This document shows positions 17,965 to 25,756 of a stretch of 64,000 nucleotides of DNA, piece by piece. Where the stretch lies: the NCBI GenBank assembly GCA_964419935.1, contig CAYQQJ010000016.1, forward strand, positions 19,001 to 83,000. Direction: 5' to 3'. The stretch is from CAYQQJ01 sp964419935 (GTDB lineage: Bacteria > Pseudomonadota > Gammaproteobacteria > Pseudomonadales > Cellvibrionaceae). Both the position numbers and the translations under genes were made by a program. The notes below the pieces were generated by a model. It was given only the letters and a program-made list of their open reading frames with translations. It did no database searches and had not been told where the DNA came from. How positions within the stretch are numbered: the stretch's first letter is position 1; every line of letters starts with the position of its first letter.

Positions 17965-18575
17965 TAGTCATTATGAAGCTCTGGACATTCACCAAAGCGA
18001 GTATTGATCGATCGAGTTGTCGCCGAGCGCTGTCGATGCTTCTGCTCGTTATCCTGGCTGGCGGCTTGGTTTTGCCGTCGGCACCGCGGGCTGATGAAGT
18101 TCCGTTGGCGCTCAAGGTGAAAGCGGCGATGCTCTACAAGTTTCTGGGCTACATCGAGTGGCCGCCCGAAACATTTGCATCGCCGGATTCGCCATATGTT
18201 ATCGCCGTTATTGATGCGGACGCCATTGCGTCGGAACTGGTGAGGATAACCACGCGCCGAACCGTTAATGATCGTCCTATAGAGATTTTCGTCATAGATG
18301 ATGCCAAGTCACTCGATGATGGCATCCACATGTTGTTCATAGGTGGGAAAGCTGGCCGACAACAGGAAAGACTTCTCGAACTAGCGCAACATTATTCCAT
18401 TGTTACCGTCACCGAGAATCCTGAAGGCCTTGATGAAGGAAGTGTCATCAACCTCCGGCTACAGGGCGACCGCATTCAATTTGATGTTTCACTGCTGGCT
18501 ACCGAACGGCGCAATCTCAAGGTTAGCGCGCGGATGTTGGCTGTCGCTTCTACAGTGGAGCAGGGTAGTCGATGA
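17952..18575 (+). CDS. YfiR family periplasmic protein (DUF4154)
   Basis: A 207-residue exported protein. A hydrophobic signal segment ('ALSMLLLVILAGGLVLPSA') ends before 'RADEVPLALKVKAAMLYKF'. The YfiR/DUF4154 domain is then plain: 'KAAMLYKFLGYIEWP' start, 'YVIAVIDADAI', 'IHMLFIG', 'SIVTVTENPEGLDEGSVINL' and 'IQFDVSLLATERRNLKVSARMLAVA'. In Pseudomonas, YfiR is a periplasmic repressor of the diguanylate cyclase YfiN. Here the neighbouring membrane enzyme is a hybrid histidine kinase, so it may regulate that kinase. The ribosome-binding site GGAAGGTGAT lies inside the receptor gene, and the stop overlaps the kinase start (ATGA). Confidence 0.92.
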   Translation: MAAVIVIMKLWTFTKASIDRSSCRRALSMLLLVILAGGLVLPSAPRADEVPLALKVKAAMLYKFLGYIEWPPETFASPDSPYVIAVIDADAIASELVRITTRRTVNDRPIEIFVIDDAKSLDDGIHMLFIGGKAGRQQERLLELAQHYSIVTVTENPEGLDEGSVINLRLQGDRIQFDVSLLATERRNLKVSARMLAVASTVEQGSR

Positions 18576-20461
18576 TGATGGAGTATATTCGAAGTTCCGT
18601 ATCGCGAAAGCTGATGCTGGTGGTCCTGGCGACAACGTTTCTGGCGCTGTTGGCCTATGCCACGGTGATGCTCGTTTATGACGTGAGAACCTACCATGAC
18701 TCCTGGGTAAAAGATCTGGCAACCCAGGCAAACATTATTGCCGAAGTGAGCACGCCAGCTCTCGAGTTTAATGATCCCGTCACTGCACAGGAAAACCTTG
18801 AGCTATTGCGTACCCGCCCGGCAATCCTGAGAGCGGCGATCTATGCTGCGGACGGAGAGCGATTCGCTGAATACTCTGGCACGGACGAGCAAACGCGAGG
18901 GTTTCCAAAAGTTCCTCGGATGGACGGTGGTTACGTCATTGAAGGAGACCGTATCAGCGTCTCGCGCCGAATTGTGAAAGACCGGAAGGTGTTGGGAACC
19001 GTCTATATTCGTGCGCGCTACGAGGTGCGTGAACGCTTGACGAATTACATGATCATTCTTGCTTGCGTGATGATCGGCAGTCTTCTCCTGGCGGCACTGA
19101 TCTCAATCTGGCTGCAGGGCGCGCTGACCCGGCCCATCTTCGCGGTCACCAATGTGGCGCGGGAGGTCATGCAGCGTCGGGATTTTTCTCTACGGGCAGA
19201 GAAATTCACTGAAGATGAAATCGGTGTACTCGTCGATGCATTTAACGACATGCTGAGTGAGGTGGAACGACGGGCGAAAGCTCTGGAAGAGTCCAATCTT
19301 TCTCTGGAACATGAAATGACCGAGCGACACGCCGCGGAAAACGCGCTGCGTATTGCTGACCGTAAGAAGGATGAGTTTTTGGCGACTCTTGCGCATGAAC
19401 TGCGCAATCCGTTGGCACCACTTCTCAACGGCCTTAAAATCCTTCAACTGAAAGGACAGGACAGCGAACCAGCCAAAGACGCCAGAGCAGTCATGCAGCG
19501 ACAGCTTCAACAAATGGTCAGGCTGGTTGATGACTTGCTGGATGTTTCCCGAATTACTACCGGTAAGCTGACCGTGAGCAGAGAGCGCGTGGAGGTGCAG
19601 TCTGTGATGCGCGCGGCGCTTGAGTCCAGCAGCTCCTTTATTGAACAATGCGGCCATACGCTCAGCGTCGAACTACCCAGTAAACCTATCTATGTGGATG
19701 CTGACCCGGTACGTCTGGCTCAGGTGCTATCCAACCTTCTCAATAACGCCGCCAAGTACACCAACCGTGGCGGCCACATTCAATTTTCCGCGCAGGCTAA
19801 TGATGACGATATCCAGATCATCGTGCTTGACGACGGTATTGGCATTGCGGAAGACATGTTGCCGGAGATTTTCGACATGTTCACCCAGGTGGATTACTCC
19901 CTGGAACGAGCGCACGCGGGGCTCGGGGTGGGTCTGGCACTGTCGCGACGGTTGGTCGAACTCCATGGCGGCACGCTCGAAGCCAGCAGCGATGGCGTTG
20001 GTCACGGCAGTCGGTTTGTGGTTACCCTGAAATTGGCAGCAGTGACAGAGGACAACGGTGAACATCGTGGGGCAGAGGGGGAAAATGAGGAAAGGTCCCA
20101 TCGTGTGTTGTTGGTCGATGACAATGTAGACTTCGTCGCTACCATGTCTACCTTGCTGTCCACTATGGGGCATCAGGTGCGTATGGTGCACAATGGTATT
20201 GACGCGCTGGACGTCGCGGGCGAGTTCGCGCCCGAGTTCGCGTTTCTCGACATTGGTATGCCGGGCCTGAACGGATATGATCTGGCGAGGCGCCTTCGGG
20301 ATTTGCCCGAAACAGCGAATAGCGTTCTCGTCGCCGTCACGGGTTGGGGGCAGGACAAAGACCGCGAGTTATCGAAAGCGGCTGGTTTTGATCATCACCT
20401 GGTCAAGCCCGTGGAGCTTAATCAGATACTGGACTTGCTGAACGAGGTGCGGCCAGTATAG
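18572..20461 (+). CDS. Hybrid sensor histidine kinase with receiver domain
   Basis: A 629-residue inner-membrane kinase. Two membrane segments (about 9-28 and 155-178) flank a periplasmic domain resembling CHASE8 ('LATQANIIAEVSTPALEFND'). HAMP follows (about 178-232), a short coiled coil, HisKA with the phospho-His in 'FLATLAHELRNPLAPL' (near 276), the ATPase with N-box 'LSNLLNNAAKYTNRG', 'VLDDGIGIAEDM' and 'GLGVGLALSRRLVELHGG', and a C-terminal receiver from about 510 with 'LLVDDN', the phospho-Asp in 'AFLDIGMPGLNG' and the Lys in 'HLVKPVE'. All catalytic residues are intact. Overlap with the yfiR-like gene (ATGA) makes receptor, YfiR and kinase one operon. No DNA-binding output protein is encoded next to it. 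Confidence 0.95.
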   Translation: MMMEYIRSSVSRKLMLVVLATTFLALLAYATVMLVYDVRTYHDSWVKDLATQANIIAEVSTPALEFNDPVTAQENLELLRTRPAILRAAIYAADGERFAEYSGTDEQTRGFPKVPRMDGGYVIEGDRISVSRRIVKDRKVLGTVYIRARYEVRERLTNYMIILACVMIGSLLLAALISIWLQGALTRPIFAVTNVAREVMQRRDFSLRAEKFTEDEIGVLVDAFNDMLSEVERRAKALEESNLSLEHEMTERHAAENALRIADRKKDEFLATLAHELRNPLAPLLNGLKILQLKGQDSEPAKDARAVMQRQLQQMVRLVDDLLDVSRITTGKLTVSRERVEVQSVMRAALESSSSFIEQCGHTLSVELPSKPIYVDADPVRLAQVLSNLLNNAAKYTNRGGHIQFSAQANDDDIQIIVLDDGIGIAEDMLPEIFDMFTQVDYSLERAHAGLGVGLALSRRLVELHGGTLEASSDGVGHGSRFVVTLKLAAVTEDNGEHRGAEGENEERSHRVLLVDDNVDFVATMSTLLSTMGHQVRMVHNGIDALDVAGEFAPEFAFLDIGMPGLNGYDLARRLRDLPETANSVLVAVTGWGQDKDRELSKAAGFDHHLVKPVELNQILDLLNEVRPV

Positions 20462-20486
20462 AGACCAACTGATATGCCAGGAATCT

Positions 20487-20765
20487 CTAGTCGAAATTGG
20501 TAGACTCCGAAAAAATATCAGTGGGCATGATTGGCTCGTATAAATCGCCAAAAAAATCGTGCAACCGCAATTGCTGGTTGTCGATGGGGGCTGAGTCTGT
20601 GTCCTTCCATGGAACGAGATATAGCACTCCGGGCAGTTCCTCGTTGGCAATGATCTTCATGGCATCCAGTTCGATTTTATCCTCGATACCTGAAGCTTGT
20701 TGGGCAGCCAAAATAATAATTGCTGATACCGCTATACGCTTGATGTTCACACAGTTATCCTTCAC
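20487..20765 (-). CDS. Small exported protein of unknown function
   Basis: A 92-residue protein, the last gene of the leftward TPR operon, overlapping the upstream TPR lipoprotein gene by 11 bp. A signal peptide is evident ('IKRIAVSAIIILAAQQASG', cleavage after about residue 26). The mature part is acidic and short ('DKIELDAMKIIANEELPGVL', then 'YLVPWKDTD'). I do not recognise a family. Its coupling to the TPR genes suggests a small periplasmic partner of that complex. It converges with the hybrid kinase gene, 25 bp apart. Confidence 0.7.
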   Translation of the reverse strand: MKDNCVNIKRIAVSAIIILAAQQASGIEDKIELDAMKIIANEELPGVLYLVPWKDTDSAPIDNQQLRLHDFFGDLYEPIMPTDIFSESTNFD

Positions 20766-21393
20766 TCAATGTCCTCTTGAGTTGATCCACCCAAAGTTTG
20801 GTATGTTGATCGTCCGGGAATGCCGCCAAGTAGTGTTGATAGTGTTCAACAGCCTTGTCGATCCTCTGAAAATAGATGTCATACATCAGCGCAATATTAT
20901 AATGAACCAGCGGATGCTCAGGCATCAGCGTGAGCGCCTTTAAGTATGCTGCTTCCGCCTCCTGATATGCACTTTTTTCAGCCGAAATCAGGCCAATAAT
21001 GTTATACGCATCAGCGACGTTCGCATCTATAGCCAACGCGTGCCGAGCCTGCTGCAGCGCTTTGTCCAGTTCCCCGGTTTTATAGTAGGCTACCGCGAGA
21101 TTGATGCAGATATCGAGATTACGGGGGTAGTCGTCAACCAGTGATTCGAGTGACGAAGCAGCCTTTTCTGGGGTGTCGCTATCGATAGCATGGATGGCTC
21201 GACGGTATTCCTGTTGGTGCTCTTGGGTCAGGCTTTGTTCGTGGATCACGTCATTTGCCGTGGTTGAACTTGTTCGAGGCGCAGTTCCACAGCTGCCAAG
21301 CAAAAAGCTTCCGCTGATCGTAGTAGCAACCAAAAGCAGAACTTTTACTAGCCGACACGTGAATGGTATTGGAAAAGTAAGCCGATTTGCCAT
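20755..21393 (-). CDS. TPR-repeat lipoprotein
   Basis: Tetratricopeptide lipoprotein of 212 residues. I place the start at the ATG 21391-21393, 2 nt after the upstream stop, because it puts a proper type II signal peptide at the N-terminus ('VKVLLLVATTISGSFLLGSC', lipobox Cys about residue 35). About four TPR units follow ('NLAVAYYKTGELDKALQQAR', 'AYNIIGLISAEKSAYQEAEA', 'VHYNIALMYDIYFQRIDKAV'). It probably serves as a scaffold at the inner face of the outer membrane. A longer in-frame version extends upstream into the neighbouring gene but lacks a signal at its N-terminus. Comparable TPR lipoproteins accompany Agl/Pgl-type ExbBD-AgmX modules; such a module lies at 50-52.8 kb. Confidence 0.85.
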   Translation of the reverse strand: MANRLTFPIPFTCRLVKVLLLVATTISGSFLLGSCGTAPRTSSTTANDVIHEQSLTQEHQQEYRRAIHAIDSDTPEKAASSLESLVDDYPRNLDICINLAVAYYKTGELDKALQQARHALAIDANVADAYNIIGLISAEKSAYQEAEAAYLKALTLMPEHPLVHYNIALMYDIYFQRIDKAVEHYQHYLAAFPDDQHTKLWVDQLKRTLSEG

Positions 21394-21395
21394 AT

Positions 21396-24182
21396 CTATA
21401 GTGTCCTGCTGAAGGCGGTCAATTTGCCTTCCCTGGCGTATCGTACCGGGAAGAGCGTCCTCAGTTCGAGCAAGCTTGCGGAAATCCACCGATTTGCCAT
21501 GCCCGTGCCAATTCTTGATACGTTGATTTCGTGGAACTCGATGGCCATTTCCTCAAACGGAAATGCCTGATCTTCAATAAGTATTTCATACTGCGCGAGC
21601 TCCTCACCTTTCAAGTTGTCCGGCCTCTCTGAATCCATCAGATCTTTTGAAAACTGATGGTAGATGCGCGCTATGGCGTATGTTGACTCAGTCGTGATGT
21701 CGGTCAAATTGTAGGTGGAAGCATGGCTATAGTGCTTGATGGCATTCTGCATAAGTTCCTTTTTTCGGCGAAGGTTGTCTGCCAGGGGTTGAACTAACCT
21801 CACCGATTGAAATTGATTATCCAGATTTTGCGCAAGGTGTAACCAAGCGTCTGCTGTAATGAAATCTGTGCGTGGGCTTTTTAGTGTTGCAGGAACATGG
21901 GCATCCGCATCGGTAATCTTGTTTTCCCAGAAATTTTTACGGTAACCGTCGTTCAAGCCTTCGTAGATCCTGGTCAGCTTATGCATGGCTTCCATGTACT
22001 GTGGGAAGGGGCGAGTGTACTTGTGGGCATAACTACGATAGGTCCGGATGGCGGCCTCAATGTCACCTTCTTTTTCATATAGCTCTGCCGCTTTCCAAAG
22101 CGCTGTCATCTGCACTTCATCGTCATCAGCCTGGCTGGAAACTTTTTCCAGGGCAACAGCAGCCTGCGCGTATTGCTCCGAGTTGAGGTAGGCCGACGAC
22201 AGTCGTTTGGCAACATCATCAGCCAGCGAATGTTGTGGATAAAGCTCCTGAAAGCGCTCCATATGTGTCACGGCTGTGGGCCACAACGCATTGCTCATCG
22301 CCAGGTCAATGGCATCATACAAAGCCTGCGGTGCAATATCTGATTCCGCTGCGACGACTGGTATTCGAGCATAGAACTCGATGGCTTCGGTAAGTTTTCC
22401 ACTATCTATTGCGGCTTCGCCACGCCGGTACAAAGTCAATGCGAGATTGTCTGCCACGATTGTACGTTCTGCGTCCTCTTGCGTTTTGTTTGCCAGCAAC
22501 AAGAACAGTTCCTCTGCCTCAAGCAATTGGCCCAGTTCGAGGTAGGAACGGGCTTTGAGAAGTTGGGCGGGCAAGTATGACTCATGGCCTGGATCCTGTG
22601 GAAGGGCAGCAGTCAGCTGTATCACCTCCCGGAACTGCTTGTTATCGAATGCCTGCTCCGCAGCGTGGAGCGCAATGTTGGCGGAATCTGGATCATTGGG
22701 ATAAAGCTGCGCGAACTGCAGCGAATATTTGAGATGCTTCGCCAGCCGCTGCTTTGCGAGGTCGCCCTCGCTGTTTTTGAATAATTTGAACGATTCTGAA
22801 ATTGTGCTGTAGGCCGCGTTCCTGTCAAGGATAATACCGTTGTCATAGGCTGCCATTTCGTAGAATGTTAAGGCCTCGTTACTGCGCCCGATAGATGACA
22901 ATAGTTGGGCGTACTGTATGTAAATGTTGTCCTGTCTGGCGGAAGAGGCATATTGCGCTACATACCGCTCGTACCAGCGTAGTGCAGCCTGTAGGGTCTG
23001 CTGCTCGGGTTTTCTTAGGTACTTGGCGTGGAAATGTGAAACGACGAACAGAACATGTGCTTTGAGCTCGGTGCCAACAGCATTGGCGTTCCTCTTGTTG
23101 TTGGCTGTGCTCCAATACTCTGCGTTAAGGTTATAGGTTACAAAGAAATTTTCGACAGCGGTGAGGTATTCGCTGGTGAACTTCGCCGTTTGCCAGACAT
23201 TCAGCACGGCCAGATCGGCAAGAACTGTTTGCTCGCTTTGAGGATAAACGTTCGAATACTGGTTCAGTATGTTAGCGGCGTCTGAAAACCGCTCCTGATT
23301 CAGGTAAATATCGCTGATAGCCAGACATGCTGGATACAAATATTGTTGATCCTCCGGCGAAGTAAAAAACGATTGTATTTTCTGGAAATCGGATATTTGG
23401 GCCAGTGTCAGGCCGATTGCGCGAAAATGCTCGTCATACACGCGCTTTTCATGCGATTGAACTGTGTTGCTTGACGTAAAGCCAAGTTGTCTGATCGCTT
23501 CGAGGTAATCTTCCGCCGCATCGGAAAACAAGCTCTGTTTGTAACGTGCCCATCCGCGTTTGAAGAACGCTCGCTGCTTGAAATCAAGATTCTGCGGCGA
23601 GAATATAACCTCTGTATAAGCATCTTCAGCTGCAATGTAATCTCCTGTCAAAAAGGCACGCTCTGCGATTCTGAATTGTGCCTCAGCGTAATGATCTGAC
23701 GTCGGGAAGCGCTGGGAAAGTTGTTCAAGGGCTGCCAACGAAGCCTGTTGATTGCCCAACTGGTCATAGGTTCTGGCCAAGCGATATAGCACTTTGTCGC
23801 TGCCTGGGTCGTCGGGGTATTCCTTCAACGAGGTCTCCAGCAGGGACAAGGTCCGGCGGACGGACTCCAGATAGACAGGATCTTCACTCACCTCCGTTTC
23901 CAATGATTTTAAAGCGGCGTTAGCTTTTGCGATTTCCATATCCGCAAGGCGATTTATGGCTAGCAAACGACCACGTTCATTGGACTCCGCATTTTGAAGA
24001 TACTCGTAATACGCCGCCTTGACTTCTTCCTCGGTTTTATTTGGGACAAAAACATCGGCTTGAGCGGTATTGGGTCCGGATACGTCCCAGCTCGCCAGTG
24101 TATCCTTGGACTCTTCGGTATGGCTGCAGCCAAACAGTATGCATATTACAGAGAGTACTCTGAGTGATTTGCTCATGATCAT
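21396..24182 (-). CDS. Large TPR-rich lipoprotein
   Basis: A 928-residue lipoprotein: hydrophobic residues 5-17 end at the lipobox 'LFGC' (Cys19). The rest is a long solenoid of TPR-like helical hairpins, for example 'KVLYRLARTYDQLGNQQASL', 'AEAQFRIAERAFLTGDYIAA', 'AKRLSSAYLNSEQYAQAAVA' and 'ALWKAAELYEKEGDIEAAI'. Such proteins form extended periplasmic scaffolds. The start codon overlaps the upstream stop by 4 bp (ATGA); a second ATG two codons later is equally possible. It fits the large TPR component of envelope-spanning machines (Agl/Pgl-like or outer-membrane assembly systems). The exact role is unknown. Confidence 0.85.
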   Translation of the reverse strand: MIMSKSLRVLSVICILFGCSHTEESKDTLASWDVSGPNTAQADVFVPNKTEEEVKAAYYEYLQNAESNERGRLLAINRLADMEIAKANAALKSLETEVSEDPVYLESVRRTLSLLETSLKEYPDDPGSDKVLYRLARTYDQLGNQQASLAALEQLSQRFPTSDHYAEAQFRIAERAFLTGDYIAAEDAYTEVIFSPQNLDFKQRAFFKRGWARYKQSLFSDAAEDYLEAIRQLGFTSSNTVQSHEKRVYDEHFRAIGLTLAQISDFQKIQSFFTSPEDQQYLYPACLAISDIYLNQERFSDAANILNQYSNVYPQSEQTVLADLAVLNVWQTAKFTSEYLTAVENFFVTYNLNAEYWSTANNKRNANAVGTELKAHVLFVVSHFHAKYLRKPEQQTLQAALRWYERYVAQYASSARQDNIYIQYAQLLSSIGRSNEALTFYEMAAYDNGIILDRNAAYSTISESFKLFKNSEGDLAKQRLAKHLKYSLQFAQLYPNDPDSANIALHAAEQAFDNKQFREVIQLTAALPQDPGHESYLPAQLLKARSYLELGQLLEAEELFLLLANKTQEDAERTIVADNLALTLYRRGEAAIDSGKLTEAIEFYARIPVVAAESDIAPQALYDAIDLAMSNALWPTAVTHMERFQELYPQHSLADDVAKRLSSAYLNSEQYAQAAVALEKVSSQADDDEVQMTALWKAAELYEKEGDIEAAIRTYRSYAHKYTRPFPQYMEAMHKLTRIYEGLNDGYRKNFWENKITDADAHVPATLKSPRTDFITADAWLHLAQNLDNQFQSVRLVQPLADNLRRKKELMQNAIKHYSHASTYNLTDITTESTYAIARIYHQFSKDLMDSERPDNLKGEELAQYEILIEDQAFPFEEMAIEFHEINVSRIGTGMANRWISASLLELRTLFPVRYAREGKLTAFSRTL

Positions 24183-25615
24183 TGTGCTGCGTCGTAAAGT
24201 CTGGCTAAACCGAATCGGGCCTGGTCAAGATAGTTATCAATGACGCTCCGGGTTTCCTTGAGCGCCTGGATGGTCTGATTATTATGTTGAATTTGATACT
24301 CTGTAAGAAGGTGCATGAGCTCGGTCTGACGCTTATTGCTTAGCTTTAGGTCTCCGATGCCATTTAGAGTGTCAATTGATTTTGATGCCTGGTGAGCAGT
24401 GTGTTGCGTGATGATCAGATCAGCTGCCTGCTGTTGATAGTTGGTTTTTTTCGATATCGATGTTTCACGGTTTGATAAAACGTCCAGCGCTTTGGAAATT
24501 TCAATCAAGTAGTACTCGTAGTAGGTAATTGCCTCGGTAAAACTTGCAACGGCCGCGCCGGATTGACCGAGTTTCTCCAGAGTAACTGCAGCCAGTATAT
24601 AGGACTCAATCACCGATTTGTCACGGATAGTATCCTTTTTGAGTCTCTGGAATGCGTTCAAGGCGCCGGCAAAATCTCCTTGATGCAGTGCCGCGATACC
24701 GATACCGAAAAATGCCCGCTGACTATATGGGCTATCGACTTCGACTTGGCGAAAACTGAGTCGGGCATCCCGAAAAAATTCTTTCTGGAGCTGAGAGTAG
24801 CCGAGTACCGTATAAAGACGGTTCACCAGTTCCTGGTTTCGTTCATTAGCAGACGGGCGCGCGTTGATGCTTTTGATAGCATTGTTAATTGCGATGTGAG
24901 CGTCAGTCCACCAATCCTGACGTATATAAGCAGTTGCGAGGTTCAGCTGAGCGACGGCGTAATGCGGTGATTGCGGGTTTATTGGGAGGTAATACTCTAT
25001 CGCTTTTCGGTGTTTCGACTGTTTCTGGAGCAGCATACCTTTCATGATGTAGGCGTAGTCGCGATCAACCGGTGATAGCGCATTGTTCAGGTTGATTCTG
25101 TTAAGGAAGTCCGCGCATTGCTGCCAATTGCGTTCCCGCATATGGTATTTGGCAAACTCAAAACTTAGTTTTGATGTGACATAGTCGTTGGTATTCTCCC
25201 ATGCATACTCATAAACGATGTTTGCTGCCGAATAACCATCATTGGCGAGTAGGGACGCCACAATGTCCTGCACCGCAGAGTGATCGATGTTCTCCTTTAT
25301 CAGATCGATATTGGCCAGCGTGTAGCCGATGCTGTGAGTGGTATGGTTCTCTGTAATCTTATCTCGTAGATTAACCAGAGCATCTGGCGTTTGCTTGCTG
25401 ATGTTGGTGGTAAAATCGCCGTTGGCGACCAGATCAAGGTAGGTTTGATTGAGCAGTTCGTGTAGCTGCTTGTCAAGACCAGTGGTATCAACGTGAACCT
25501 GGGCTGCTTGAAGATTTGGCGTCAACAGCAATGCAGATATCACCGAAAGACGTAGCAAGGCATTTTTCATCGGTTGAAAGCAGGGCAGAACTCGTGATGT
25601 TGTATGAGCATTCAT
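24179..25615 (-). CDS. Exported TPR-repeat protein
   Basis: First gene of the four-gene leftward TPR operon, up to 478 residues. A signal peptide lies at residues 17-38 ('NALLRLSVISALLLTPNLQA'); translation may begin at codon 16 ('MKNALLRL', ATG at 25568-25570), since neither start has a strong ribosome-binding site. The protein is helical with TPR-like repeats ('DYAYIMKGMLLQKQSKHRKA', 'AVAQLNLATAYIRQDWWTDA', 'RAFFGIGIAALHQGDFAGAL') and a C-terminal coiled region. The gene starts about 140 bp after the tssH stop, behind a terminator, so it is probably a separate unit from the T6SS. Confidence 0.85.
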   Translation of the reverse strand: MNAHTTSRVLPCFQPMKNALLRLSVISALLLTPNLQAAQVHVDTTGLDKQLHELLNQTYLDLVANGDFTTNISKQTPDALVNLRDKITENHTTHSIGYTLANIDLIKENIDHSAVQDIVASLLANDGYSAANIVYEYAWENTNDYVTSKLSFEFAKYHMRERNWQQCADFLNRINLNNALSPVDRDYAYIMKGMLLQKQSKHRKAIEYYLPINPQSPHYAVAQLNLATAYIRQDWWTDAHIAINNAIKSINARPSANERNQELVNRLYTVLGYSQLQKEFFRDARLSFRQVEVDSPYSQRAFFGIGIAALHQGDFAGALNAFQRLKKDTIRDKSVIESYILAAVTLEKLGQSGAAVASFTEAITYYEYYLIEISKALDVLSNRETSISKKTNYQQQAADLIITQHTAHQASKSIDTLNGIGDLKLSNKRQTELMHLLTEYQIQHNNQTIQALKETRSVIDNYLDQARFGLARLYDAAQ

Positions 25616-25698
25616 TGTCGCTTCGGCGTTGGTGTTTTCGTGTTTGTATCAGGTTGATGTTGCCAGTGTGACCCGTTGGAGTGTATTGCAAAACCACA

Positions 25699-25736
25699 CC
25701 GGTCAGGTTGAAACCAAAGGTTCGTCACCTGACCGG
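25699..25736 (-). terminator. Terminator of the leftward T6SS operon
   Basis: A perfect 10-bp stem CCGGTCAGGT/ACCTGACCGG (25699-25708 with 25727-25736) with an 18-nt loop that can form a short inner stem. It lies 20 bp after the tssH stop. On the minus strand it is followed by TGTGGTTTTGC, a weak U-tract, so termination may be partial and some read-through into the TPR operon is possible. Confidence 0.6.
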
Positions 25737-25756
25737 ATGGAGTCGTGCCCAAGTTC

